64,000 bases of DNA. Source: Dichetophora obliterata. Taxonomy: Eukaryota > Arthropoda > Insecta > Diptera > Sciomyzidae. The position numbers and the translations under genes were made by a program. The notes below the pieces were generated by a model. That model saw only the letters and a list, made by a program, of their open reading frames with translations. It was not told where the DNA came from and did no database searches. This document shows positions 9,920 through 21,806 of this stretch, in pieces (position 1 is the stretch's first letter; each line of letters begins with the position of its first letter). The stretch is taken from contig OY986435.1 of assembly GCA_963920525.1 (NCBI GenBank), positions 270,999,574 through 271,063,573 of the forward strand. The letters run 5' to 3'.

Positions 9920-12326
9920 TTTTTAAATGGTTGTATAATTCGACCCAGTTTTCTATTGACTTCCACATATTGATTCATTGTGATTTAAACAGGTTAGTGT
10001 TTATATTTGACTGATCACCGGATTATTTGTCCGGATGATCTAACTTTGTAAATTCAGTATTTATTATAGACTTATAAACGCTTTGACGTTTAACATTCAG
10101 CTTTTTCAATCAGTTTCCGTTACTAATTTTTTGAAGCAAACAATTGTCGTTCAAGTTGTGAAATTTCAGGAATAAATGATAAATTATATGTTGTTACAAT
10201 TCGTTATTATTTTTTTTTACTTTTAGTACAAATGTAAGTATACTATTTCTTAATGATAATGGAAGCTCTTAGTATATTTTTCTATTATTCTTTGAGTGTT
10301 CAAACTTAAATGAGCGGGATTTTTCAGTGTCCCAGAAGTCACATTCATTCAAGTAATGACATTAATAATAACAGAAAATATAGAAACTGTTTGGCTTTAA
10401 TTTAAAAGGAAATTAAACAATAGTTATTTATTTCTGTTTTAAAATATATTTTAATATTTTTAAAATATATTTTAAATATATTTTAAATTCATTTTAATGT
10501 CCACTAATTTTTGTCTTTTTATTTATATTTTTTTTCCTATTCGTATTCTTATGAGAAATAATTATATATTAGATAAGCAAATGGCTTAAAACAATATTAT
10601 TTAAAGAAAGCTTTAAAGTTCTTCAGAACTCCAGGATGATTTAAATGTATTTGTAGTGGCCTATGAGCTGCTTCAACTACTGAATTGAATAAGGAAGTTG
10701 ATATATAATATTCTGTTCATACCTGACATATCCTAATGACCAGCACTAACAACGTATGACTATGCACCTAATGTTCCTGCACCCGTTTTATATGTGCAAA
10801 AATAACCTATTACGCTTTCGTCAACATGCTCAAACGTACCTAAACAAAAGAATTTGGGGCTTTTGGACTTTTAATTAGAATGCCAAGATCTACGAAATAA
10901 TGCTACTTTAGAAAATGTCACCGAAACCCAATTTCCATACAATTAGTGCGGGGTCTTTCCATTGGTATACTTCTATTATATATCTATTATGCATTCAGCT
11001 CATTCAGTTTCGCACAAAATAATACATACTATACAGCACGTTTAATGCTTAATTTCTTTTTAATGCATACTGTTCATTACTAATTCCCAAAATATTGCTT
11101 CTAACTCAAGGTTGAATTAATCTTCAAATACTGCTCACTTCTAAATTAATTCACTGCCCTGCCAAGTTCTTAGCGCAAAAAGTCATCAAGAACTCATTTC
11201 AATTTAATTTAAATTTCCACTCAACCAGGTGCGCGTACTTGATGAAAGGTGGCGAAATTCAATCAGAGCGAATTAATTGTATATCCATCCAATATAATTA
11301 ATTTTTATTTAAAAGTAGCTGTCTGTGGGTGTATGTGTTTGGCCTGTGTGTGTGGGTGTGACTGCAACAGCAGTCGTCGTGCTTCAACAACAACATACTT
11401 TAGCTCGTCCATTGCGGCTGGACTGTGGATGGATGAAGTCAGGAGTTACTTTGCGCCCACACAAAAGTCAAGCAGCCCCTAATTGGCAAAACAAGTGGAA
11501 AATTGCGCAATTCATACACCAATCCTGTATGTCAAATCTATTCCTGATGTTTTTGTTGTTGTCGCTGCTCATACGAACGAGCGTTTTTTGTTTAAATTGA
11601 TGTGAATAAAACAGAATAGAAAATTGAGACAAATAAAAATCATTAGCCTTAATATCTATCAATTTATGAGAGGATCCGTGTTCGTGAATTTTTTACAAAC
11701 AACCATTCAACCAGGAGTTATTTCGCTTTGGCTTTTAATGTTGACCCCAAATCAGCATGGTTGGCAGTGCAGATCCAGCAAACATGGATTAATTTTTTGT
11801 TTGTGTTGAGTGATGGTCATGGTGCTAATGTTTATGTGGTTCGTATTGTCTATACATCATTGTATATTTAAAAGCGCAAACAAATTCACACGCACAAAAA
11901 CACTCTAATGTTTCACACGCACACTTACACGCAGAAAACACGTAAAGGCATGCGGAGGCTCACGACTGAGGTGTTTTCTTTTTATATGAAAAATATTACG
12001 TTATTTAAAATGCGGTGGCACGTATATTCAGCTTATTCCGGAAGTTAATTGGTCCAAATCCAAGGAAACACAGGATTTGAACAATGAAAATTAATTTTTA
12101 TACTAAGCAATAAAGTTAAAGCAACTGTTATGGAAAAACCATTATGAGTGTCAAGAATTTATAATATGGCAAATTTTTTAAAATTTATTGATTAAAAAAC
12201 AGGATTAAATTATTTAACTTCTGACTGATTTGAAATGCTTTTATTCTATGAAATTTCAAGGTCAAGTTGCTTTCAATTGTACTTTTTGGTAGAGGATATT
12301 ATATATTGTTGATAAGCCGAACTGTC
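9920..12326. other. Non-coding interval with simple AT repeats
   Basis: There is no supported gene. Around 10,440-10,500, alternating TTTTAAAATATATT blocks form an AT palindrome. Short ORFs at 11.25-11.8 kb are repetitive or low complexity (GTGTGTGGGTGTG near 11,345) and show no known domain. Confidence 0.4.
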
Positions 12327-12533
12327 TAAGCGATCGCACTATGATTAACCAACTCTGTTTGGCCAAAACTTCGAACAGATAAAAAAATTAATTTTTATTG
12401 AAATTTGGGACATAATATTGCTAAAAAAATAAGCGATCGCACTAGGATTAACCAACTCTGTTTGGCCAAAACTTCGAACAAATAAAAAAAATTAATTTTT
12501 ATTGAAATTTGGGACATAATATTGCTAAAAAAA
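12327..12533 (+). repeat. 103-bp tandem duplication
   Basis: Two consecutive units, each beginning TAAGCGATCGCACT and ending TTGCTAAAAAAA, are almost identical over about 103 bp. Differences include ATGATT versus AGGATT and CAGAT versus CAAAT. High identity implies a recent local duplication. The GCGATCGC core is itself a palindrome. Confidence 0.85.
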
Positions 12534-12599
12534 TAAGTTAAAAAACTTAAATCCGACTAATAAAAAGCGCATATAATGCTAATTTATAGTGATGTTTAA

Positions 12600-12751
12600 A
12601 AGATATCCGTGGTAGTATGCCACCTCACATACTCGTATATTGTCATATGTCGCCCTCGAGATGTATAATGCACTTTGCCCTAAGGATTTGATCGCTACTG
12701 ATAGAATGTATTGTTTTGTTAGGGTAGGTGGCATACGACCCCTGATATCTT
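12600..12751. mobile_element. TTAA-flanked MITE
   Basis: The 152-bp segment begins AAGATATCCGTGG and ends CCCCTGATATCTT. The arms continue through GTATGCCACCT and AGGTGGCATAC as imperfect complements over about 30 bp. TTAA lies at both edges (12,596-12,599 and 12,752-12,755), the target duplication used by piggyBac-type and Kolobok-type elements. No coding sequence. Its TIR differs from the piggyBac at 41.9 kb, so that copy is not its obvious helper. Confidence 0.65.
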
Positions 12752-12960
12752 TTAAGGCCCTATTCTCCTTCAGCTTGCTGTTTTTGGACCCTTTTTGAAA
12801 AAATTCTCATTTGAAAACGCAAAAAGATATTTGAATTTTGTTTTTTTTATTGAATTAGTAATGAATGAAAGAAAATAAAAAATTTTTTTCGCCGCGATAT
12901 AGGGGCTGTCCATAGATGATGGCACCGTCAAAGTTGGCCCTCAAAAAAAAAGGCATGGTG

Positions 12961-13262
12961 CTGGCGGCCACGATTCCGGCCCTCAGGAGCGTCTGAAAAA
13001 ATATAGGGTTATGATCAGCATAGATGTAATTCTGGCCCGTAGTAAAATAAAAATTTTGCGATTTTTTTTGACAAAATGGCGGCCACTTGAAATTGACAAA
13101 TCGAATTTGGACCCATTTTTTGTAGTTTAGTGTAAAAAAAAAATAGTAAAAAAAATCGCAATTTTTATTTTACTACGGGCCAGAATAGTGACAATTCTAC
13201 GTCGATTAAACTTTGTTTCATCCAAATCGGTTCAGTAGAACTGGCGGAATCGTGGCCGCCAG
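12961..13262. repeat. Nested palindrome of two inverted-repeat layers
   Basis: The outer arms CTGGCGGCCACGATTCCG (12,961-12,978) and its complement (13,245-13,262) match over 18 bp. The inner arms start TCTGGCCCGTAGTAAAATAA (13,031-13,069; 13,148-13,184) and match over about 37 bp with a 2-base gap. The whole 302 bp could fold as one long interrupted hairpin. It lies just downstream of the Mutator-like gene. It could be part of that element's 3' end or an independent fold-back repeat. Confidence 0.7.
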
Positions 13263-13469
13263 CTCGAAAAACGTGGTTTCGAGATAAACGCTATAATATA
13301 AATAAATAAAGTTTGAAGTTTATTTTTCGAAAAAAAAAAATTATTTTATCAAAATCGGTTCAGTAGAACCGGAGAAAAGTGGCTTGATAGTTGGAAAGAC
13401 GCGATTTGGACAAAACAAAACTCACTCTTTTATGAAAGAAAAAAACTGTTTTTGGAATACTTACCCAAA

Positions 13470-16242
13470 TTATTCAGCGATGCCAGGTCCATATAAACCA
13501 CCTTCTTCTTCCTCAAAAAAGCTTTGATCTTTGGGTCTTTGAGCTCTGCGAGCAATTCTGCCCTCCTTTGATGCATCCACAGCGTAAGCTTCCGAGCGGT
13601 TGAGGCGAAGTTCATCACGTGATAACGCAAAATTGTAGGCTTGGTTTCCAATGGCGATTCCCATCAACCTCATAATTTTGAGTATTGGCTGAAAACCATC
13701 GTTGAAAATGGCGGTTGCCATGTAATTTGCGATCTCCACTGTCCGCGCTCCAGTAAACCCGCCAGAGGACCTTCGGGGAATCTGCCTGTCCCAAGCCAGG
13801 AATGGAAGGGTGAGGGTTGGTTATTGGATGGGCAGTTCATGGGGCACAGCCCATGAACTGATCTCATAGTGAGTTCTTTCTGGAGGCACGGCTCCTGAAT
13901 GTTCGTCTGATAACTGTAAAAGAAAAGATTTACCTAGAGCCTTGGATGTTGCTGCCAAATTCTTGGAGAAAGCATTGTTTTGATATTAAGTTATCATAAC
14001 ACCGTAGTTGTAATATGCTTTCGATGGACGATCAATCCAACATAACTTAATCAGATATAAATGTTCTAAGAACTTTTGGTCTGTAGACGGGATGTTGAAG
14101 AGCCTTGTCAGGTGGAGCCTTTTGCCCGGGTTTTGACTATCATATGGGTTAGGCCCACGTGGGGTTTTAATAACGCTCTGGCTGTGGTTAGGCCAGAAAG
14201 GCCGGTGTGAGTTACACTTTAGTTGAACTCGGGCTGGTGATTCCTTTAAATTACTAAGAGAATGATGGTAGATTGAATCTCGCCAATTTCAAACAGTAAA
14301 TGTTAGGAAGGTAAGCAACTACCGGATCAATATACTGTTACCTTTGGAATTTGAGTACAGGCGACGGGGAAACCTAAATAGTCTGATTTGTGACCACTGA
14401 GATTGAGGAACCTGATGATAAAGAGACAACGGGCCTATGATGTTTCTGCATTAGTCTTTCATGTCGGAGAGTGATGAACTCTGATATGAATGGGATGATT
14501 ATTGCGGTTCGAAAGTAATGGGTTAATTATCGGTATTGATTACTGAGATAGCCCAAGGTTATTAAAATAACCAAGTCAAGTATAAATTCAAGTAGCTGAA
14601 AGTGTTACGGTCATGAATTGCGTCAATCTGACGACAAAGGCGCTGTTGTATATTATTAGGGGAACTTTTCAAAAGTGGTCTTTCTTGAATTCCGAAGAGG
14701 CGTTGACCGACGCTTCATATTTGTCCCAAGCATTGACCGTTGAATTAAGACTTCGCGGCAGGGGTCAACGTTAAAAACATAGTGGCTTTCTGTCCGCGCT
14801 CCAGCGTGCATATGTTTTGGTGCAAAGGTCCAGGCGATACTGTTGAAACCTTCATTGCTGTTTTGAGTCTCAGACCCGAGGCATCTACTCAACAACTCGT
14901 CCGATGACAGCGCTTCGTAGACGGGTTTTATCGCTTCGGCGACCTTTGGGTTGAGCGGAACGTAATTATGTTTAAAGTCATCCACGTTACCCTGCGCCAC
15001 GGCCTTTTGATACGTGCACCAGCTTGACTCACCGGTCGGGCAATTTTGGTGTTGGGGATTTTCGTCGGTAGATACTTTGTGAAAATACGTAGCCCAAACC
15101 GCCTTCTTCATCTCTTCTAGGGATTTCGGATGACGGCGAATCGCCAAACCGTAGTAGGTCGTCAGTTCACTTATAAGCTTATCTGTCAGCTTTCCAGCGC
15201 CCTTGCCACCTATACCTTTGTTCTCCTTTTTGACTTTGCGCAGCCTGGACCCCATTCTTTTTTGAACGTGGCCAACGCATTCTTTTTTTACCACAGTGGG
15301 GTCGCCATCGTAGGGGTCTTCGGTGAGAATTGCTTTGAAAGTTTTAGAATCGCCGTCGCCGATATATTTTTCATACTTGACGCCGTGTTTTTCCATTGAT
15401 CTTGCAAACATCTCCTTAACCGCATCGACTTCCATTTTTCCTGCGCTGCCTTCATGATTTTTACGGCATTCCTCTTCGTGCAACTCCTTCCAAGCTTCGA
15501 AACCCTCTGGATGGATATATTGCTGGGATTCCCAATATTTGCAGCTATTGCAAATAGCAGACTTGACCACAGAGTCAACAACTTTTTTGGTGTACTTGCC
15601 GATCAATGTCGTTATACCATAGAAAGATGCGAAGCCGCGTTTTTTCCACGTGCCATCGCCCGACACAGTCAATAGCGTTGGATCGCACCCTTCATTTTCT
15701 TCCATGGTGGCTTCTTTTTCTTCACGAATGGCCTTGGAAATAACGAAATTATAAACGGCCTCTGCAGCTGAATGCAAATTTTGAAGGCTGCTGTAGAACA
15801 AATTGTTGCTCAGACCTACTCCTATGTCCATAATGCCACAAAACATATCTATGCCTTTGGGACCAATGCCCAAATGTCTCATGGCAACAACCAAGCGGCG
15901 ATTTATTTCATACGATTTGCCGGCGAAACGTGATGAAGGAATAAGTCTGGTTGGGCAAGCGCAGTTCACAGCGATTTTGAATGCAACTCCATTCGGCGAT
16001 GCTTTTTTGAATTCCAATTTTTCGTTGCATGTGGCACAAATGACGAAAGTAGCAAGTGTTGTGAATACTGAATAGAAGTCCAAGATGCAATTCTCCAAAT
16101 TGTTTTCGATGACAATATCCTCCGTGGGATTATTTTTGAATTTTTTGGCTGAAGTACTCGCAAACTCAGTGTCCTCTACTCTATCAAATTTATTTCCACG
16201 AAATTTGCGTTTTTTAATTCGACCGGCGCGAACATAGTTCAT
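13470..16242 (-). pseudogene. Mutator-like (MULE) transposase gene, interrupted by one insertion
   Basis: The N-terminal part (16,242 to 14,790) encodes 484 residues of the arthropod Mutator-like transposase family. It starts with a basic segment (GRIKKRKFRGNKFD) and has paired cysteines near residues 69/72, 94/96 and 231/234. The probable DDE residues are D196 (SGDGTWKKRG), D296 or D298 (YIGDGDSK) and E464 (NSNEGFNS). The C-terminal part (13,738 to 13,470) continues with EIANYMATAIFNDG and ends GLYGPGIAE, the family's usual C-terminus. The parts join in the same frame once the 1,051-bp insertion is discounted, implying about 573 residues with no other stop or frameshift. As it stands the N-terminal ORF runs 44 unrelated codons into the insertion and stops at 14,656. 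I chose the ATG at 16,242 because it precedes the basic start region. Terminal inverted repeats were not found, so a domesticated host gene is possible but unproven. Confidence 0.8.
13739..14804. mobile_element. 1.05-kb insertion with 15-bp target duplication
   Basis: CTGTCCGCGCTCCAG occurs at 13,739-13,753 and 14,790-14,804, bracketing sequence that breaks the Mutator-like coding frame. One copy belongs to the gene and the other is the duplication. A 15-bp duplication fits target-primed insertion by a non-LTR retrotransposon or SINE. The insert begins TAAACCCGCCAGAGG and ends TAGTGGCTTT on the plus strand. It has no terminal inverted repeats, no clear poly(A) and no recognisable protein. It is noticeably more GC-rich than its surroundings. 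GT/AG splice signals do not fit its edges, so it is not an intron. Confidence 0.75.
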
Positions 16243-16479
16243 TCATATGTTTCTGCAAATGTGTATTCAAACCTGTTTTTGCCTGTCCATTAACTATTCA
16301 ACGGAATTCGGTGGTTAATTGATGCCGTTGCGTTCAAAAACTAAGCAACATAAAAACTACTCATTTTAGCGAAGACATGACCCCATGTCATAAACATAAA
16401 TTTTTAGAACAAAATGTTTACTTTCTAAAAATTTGTTACGATAAAAGACAGAAAAATGTATCTGTTATTCTGTGGTCGT

Positions 16480-16660
16480 TCATAACAGATTTCATAGCAG
16501 ATTTTGCCATGCAGAATACCAAAAAAAAATATTTTGTAATAGATTTTTTGACAGTTCGAAAAATCTGCTATGATTTATAATAGATTTCATAAAAGATTGT
16601 CGTGCAGAATACAAATTTTGGTTTCGTAACAGACTTTTTGGCAGCTCAAAAATTTGTATG
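16480..16660 (+). repeat. Two diverged about 97-bp direct repeats
   Basis: Both units share ATAACAGATTTCATA-like, GTGCAGAATAC-like and AGATTTTTTGACAGTTC-like landmarks in order (16,480-16,563 and 16,577-16,660). Related ACAGATTT/GACAGAAT motifs extend to about 16,735. It may be part of a terminal region of a DNA element beside the Mutator-like gene. Confidence 0.5.
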
Positions 16661-16740
16661 GGAAATCATAACACAATAACAGAATTTTTTCATGACAGAA
16701 TCTGCAGAAATAATCCGTTATCTCTTTAGCGGATGTTGCT

Positions 16741-18993
16741 TTGGCTTCAAGTAATAGAATAGACATAAAATATAAATTTTATAATTCGTGTTATATTACC
16801 TTTTTTCATTTAACATTTAAGGATCTTCATAAATATGACACGAACATAATACAATATTTTTAAAAAATGAGAATTCCATAAATGCTGGCCCACTGTCGTT
16901 GACAGTAATAATAGCAGCAGCAATCGTGCTACTCATAAATATGTGCCTAATTCGCTAAGGATTTTCCGACTAATAAATTAAACAATTTATTTTATTAACT
17001 TGAAGAAACCATCGGTTCTGAACAACTACGTGATCCTCATAACTGCGAGCAACATTTTGGCTTGACAGGGGAAAAAAAATATCAGAGTCACCATTTATTG
17101 CAATTCTGGCAAATATTAACACGATAAATTTTGTATATGGCTGGGTGGTAACCTTTCTTACGCACACACACACACACACCCAAATAAGCAACAGCACACG
17201 CACTCTTTAATACTGCACACTGTTAACGTGTCCCTACCACAAGTGATGGGGAGGAGTGACAGTGGCGTTTTCTCTAAGGACTCTTACTATGATTTTCGAG
17301 TGTTCAAATAAGAAAGTGCGTACCATTTTCGATTTTATCGGCAATATTTTTGAACTGTTTAGCAACATGCAAAAACTACAACAATAATGAATGGAAGAAG
17401 CACAGCCAAATACAACCACAACAACAACAACAACATATACGAGTATAGCAACACAGCACATGTGTTCTACAAATCTCAGCAACTGCTGAGCCATCCAACG
17501 CCAGATGCCAACGTCAACAACATCGTCATCGTCATCGTCACCATCACCGTTGACATCGACAGTTTCATGGAAATCGCTTCGAACATTTATGACCGTCACG
17601 AGTTTATGATTTGGTAACGTTTGTCGCCGTTGGCAACTCTGCAAATATTCCCAACTCATATCTGAGGAAGAGGTTAAGCTTTGAAAAAATATCCATGTTC
17701 GCATGCATATGGAATTGTTTTTGTAAGCGATATAGTAGGTAGCTGCAGCTGGTTGTGTTTATGCCGCCGGCAGTAACCTTTTTCCAAAACAGCATTTAAT
17801 TTTATGTAAATGAGCATAAATTTTATGGATATTGTTATCTTTTATTAGTTTCCATACCTAATTTAGTGGGTGGGTCTAAGACAGACATTGAGAAAGATAT
17901 GATATATACATAAGTGTTGTCAAATATAGATGTCATTCTTGGGATAGCGGAAAATGATGCGTCTCTCGAGAGCTCTAAAATCAGCTCAGAAGATTGTTGT
18001 CAATTTCGAGGTTTTTATTTGAGTAAGAAGCTTCGTTGTATTGTAAAGAACGTATTTTAAATTTAAAATAAAAAAAATCATGTTGATGAAGTATTTTCAT
18101 AGTATGTTTTATTATTTTTTTGATGGTCATCCAATAAGCTTTTTTTTCTTATATGGTGCCAAATTTTTCTAATTTTAGTGCATCAAATTTTTACAGTTGT
18201 AATAAAAGTGGGAACGTGGCTTAAGCGTTGGCCGTTTGCTTTTACTATTTTTATTTAATCAATAAAAGTACCATGAAAAAGTTCTATGAAAATGTTCTGT
18301 ATAAAATTTCACTTGTAAAGTTTCGCAGAAATTTCTTTAAACAAGTTTTGCCTACAGCGCACAATGTAACGAGTGCGGCCAAAAATAACTTAAAAAAAAG
18401 TCATTAATTAGTAAATCTAACTATGCAGAATCATAGTTAAGAGTATTTATGTTTTGAGTGTAAATGGAGTTTACCATATCTTTTCAGTTAAGGGAATGCA
18501 ACTTTTCCAAAGTTCAATTGAAAATATGATAAATTTTTTATATTTACAGTTTGACACTATATATTTTGTAATAAGACTTTACGTTAGTAATAAAAGTATG
18601 CAAAAAAATTAGCTCATATTTATTTTAAATGTTTTAGTAAAAAAAAATTAAAAAAGCAAACATACAAAAAATTTTGTACAACTAAGGGTAGGTCTTAGAA
18701 GTCTGAAATACGGAAAACTTTGAAAATTAATAATAGAACAGAATTTTTTTTTTAATTCTAATAACAACTCTTTCTCAACATATTTCCGAAATTTAGTTTG
18801 CTGAAACTATAACGAATTTTTCACAAAGTTCAAAAAACAAAATAAGAAAAACAGCATTTTTTTATTATATTTTTATATGTCTATTACCAAAATTTTCTCA
18901 ACATGTTCCCAAAATTTGTTTTGCCGAAACTCAATTATATTGACTTTACGTCCACTTTTGTTCGTGAGCTTGGTAAGTCCAGTAGAAGCAAGG
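16741..18993. other. Non-coding interval with simple repeats
   Basis: There is a short CA run at 17,162-17,180, CAA-rich sequence near 17,410-17,435 and ATCGTC-type triplets near 17,521-17,560. ORFs crossing these (17,234-17,704 minus) are translations of the simple repeats. No gene is recognised. Confidence 0.45.
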
Positions 18994-19224
18994 GCATGTA
19001 AAGGTTTCATAGCCGTTGTCTAAAATTTGCTCGGCAATAAAAAGGCAGAAAAATAAAAAGATTATCAGGGAAATGATTTCTGCGTATCGTGCGATGGGTG
19101 CGAACATTAAATTGAAAATTCATTTTCTCCACTAACATGTGGTGATTTGGTGATCCCACCCAATCTTGGTGATTTTAGTGACGAGCTTGGCGAACGTTTT
19201 CACCAGTATATCAAAAAAATTTAA
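18994..19224 (+). pseudogene. Degraded copy of the GERFHQ repeat-protein family
   Basis: Translations in two frames read CKGFIAVV, NLLGNKKAE, REMISAYRAMGANIKLKIHF and, after a short scramble with stops, PNLGDFSDELGERFHQYIKK. The order and spacing match the gene inside the palindromic element at 38.7-39.3 kb, which has NGFLGNKKSEN then NYQKL...IYLKITFLH then PPNLGHASDELGERFHQ. It is truncated at both ends and carries several stops, and there are no recognisable termini. This is the independent second locus of the family in the window. Confidence 0.7.
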
Positions 19225-19392
19225 GGTGCCTTATAAAGGAAATGCATTGCGATACATCGAGCAGAGTTACCACCAACACCTTATGGAATTAGTTTTGACA
19301 CGAACGCTTTATGCGACATTCGGTAAAACGCCTTTAAAAAATCCAGAGCAGCAAATTTGTTTTCTCCGAAAAAATGAACGCATTGGTTTTAT

Positions 19393-19740
19393 TATTCGGT
19401 TAACAACGCCATAAGGTCACCAGTAGGCCCTACGGAAACCATATTGTCGATCACTGAGCAGTTGGTTAGATAGTTCATAATGTTAAAGTTTATTACGCTC
19501 TCCATAGCTTTGAAAAGCTTGCAGCATATCGCAATGGGTCGGCAGCTTGCAGGGTTCGTGGCATCGCCATTTTTAGGTACTGGCTGGAAATTTTCGATCT
19601 TCCCTTCCAACAAGATGGAAATACTTCTGTTCTATAGGAGATGTTGAAAAGGTTTCGCAAAGGCCAAACCAACGCAGAAGCACACATTTTAAGCACAATT
19701 GGTGGTATTTTGTTTATGTTGAGATTTGTAAGGAGCCATT
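19393..19740 (-). pseudogene. LINE reverse transcriptase N-terminal remnant
   Basis: On the minus strand, PPIVLKMCASALVWPLRNLF then ISYRTEVFPSCWKGR is followed, after a frame change, by FQPVPKNGDATNPASCRPIA, KAMESVIN and TGDLMALLTE. This is the standard order of the RT fingers in CR1/Jockey-superfamily LINEs (xFPxxWKxAxVxPIPKxGD...NYRPISL, then the GFRxGRSTxD region). An intact frame and the catalytic region are missing. Together with the C-terminal fragment at 9.1-9.9 kb it could represent one family, but the two do not overlap, so this cannot be tested here. Confidence 0.65.
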
Positions 19741-21804
19741 TAACTGCCCTCCTTTAAAAGTATATTTATTGCATTGCAAATAATCCATTACATTACAGCG
19801 ATTCCTTGCCTCGATGCAATTCTGCAAGTCTCACTAAACCATGAGTGTTCTTTTAGTATAATGTATTTCTTCTTATTGTGAATGAAACACCGCATATCTA
19901 ATAAAGTGTAGGATACACACCTTTATGGTATGAATTACATACAATTATATTATACTTAAATAAAACTAAAAATAAAACAAACAACAATAAACACGTATTT
20001 AAGCAAAGTAATAGGTTACACACCTTTACGGTATGCATAACCTCATATTATTTTAGTGTATAGAAATAACATTAAGAACATTCAAATAATTAAACATATG
20101 TTCATGTTCAGTACTAGCATCTATTTCACTCGCATACATTACATTGATATTGCTTAGTAACAAACATATTATTGTTGTATTTTACTTTACTTCTACACTA
20201 ATTAAGGAACATGTGACTATGTTTACATTTTTCTAAAAACACAAACAATTGTTAACTAGTTTTAAGACTAAGTACTTTAAGTATAGCATAAAAGGAAGAA
20301 CAATTTCAAAATAAAATTAATTAAGTCTTGAGCTTCCAACTAGCTGCCAAACTTGTTTTGTTTAAATCGCCTAAATGCACTTTTCAGTGACGGCTTGAAA
20401 ATGAAAATTAAATATAGAGCCAGTGGCGAATATACGCTGGCAACTTATTAGGCAGGACCTAATAAAAATAAAAATAAATCCTTTTAATAAATAATATCGC
20501 GAATCCTTATATGGCGATTCTGCCATGTTGCGAATTATATTATGTGGCGATCCTGTCACCAAAATATTATTACATGACGATTCTGCTATATCGCCAAAAG
20601 TTTATTATATGGCGACCCAAAACTTATTATTACAAAAGTATTTCTTGTACCATGACAGTACGGCATTCACATTTCTATCAGCGAAACATAATTTCCACTT
20701 TGTAGTTGAAGTTGATAAAAAAATATTTAACGCAGTCCAACTTTCATTGCCAGAAAACCATGCAGTCCTCTTCGGGAGTTGTAACAGTAATACTGAAAAT
20801 AGTATTTCTACATTTGGATATGTCGTAAAGATCACTTAAATGAAAAATATTATTTATTTTTATTGCAGAACTTATATTTTGTTTATCTTCTTTAGGGTGG
20901 TCCTTATTTAAGAAATTGTTGAGCACCCAATATTTTTGTTCCTTAGCGTCTATACATTAGTCCCTCATTTTTTTTTTTAACAACAATAATAACACGTGCC
21001 GCTTGGAGCTTGAAGTTTTCACAGAGGCAATGCAACTGAATGAGCATTAGGGTGTATCGAATCAAACTTTTTTCGAATTTCACTTTCTTAGGGGTCTCAA
21101 AAGTTGCACAGGATGGTCCAGATCTCCCAAAAAACATTTAGGAATAAAAGGATGTCTTTTCATCCCGCAAGGATAAAGTTGGTTTTGAGAAAACAGTAAA
21201 AAAACGATCTCAAAATACTTTGTTTTTTTTTAAGAAAAACTACATATGTCTTAAAGCAAAAGTAAATATAGACTTTCACTAAGAATATTTTGCCAAACGA
21301 GATGCCACTCTGGATTTTTATTCACAGTGTCCTGTAGAAAGGATATTCGAATCTAAAGTACACTCGAGATGTCACAAAATTTTTGATTGTTATCTGATTG
21401 TCTTAATTTTGGTTGTATTGCTTATAGTGTAAATGGTTTTCTTAAATTAACGTTTAGTTACGTAACATTCGGTTAAGAAGTGATTGAGATATGAATTGTA
21501 GTAAAATCTATTTTCGACGTTTTTGCCGATTTTTGTCAATTTTGAGCATCCTGTTACTCCGCCAAAAATAACTCCAGTATTCTTTCCTTTGAATGAAGTT
21601 TTTTATTTCCTTCAGTGATGCTCCATGCAAAATTTCACCCAAATCAGAGATAGTCATTCCGTAAGGCCGGTACGTTCAAAATGGAATTGCTGTTTTATCT
21701 TTTTTTTTTATCATATGTAGTAGATAATTTTTTGAATTTCTTCCTAATGGCACGTGTAAATAAAGTCAAATATCTTTGAAACATTTTTATGAGTTTTTTG
21801 TATA
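19741..21804. other. Non-coding AT-rich interval
   Basis: A near-repeat ACACACCTTTAYGGTATGMAT lies near 19,915 and 20,018. Between about 20,500 and 20,640 the motif TTATATGGCGA recurs several times in imperfect form. No gene is recognised. The overlapping ORFs at 20.5-20.9 kb on both strands lack known motifs. Confidence 0.4.
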
Positions 21805-21806
21805 TA

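Noticed and set aside
13739..14804. Intron in the Mutator-like gene
   Set aside because: The N-terminal side lacks a GT donor at any position that restores the frame, whereas exact 15-bp direct repeats explain the structure as an insertion.
17234..17704. 156-codon minus-strand ORF with an aspartate run
   Set aside because: It is a translation of CAA and ATC simple repeats; no domain, and the opposite strand gives an equally open frame.
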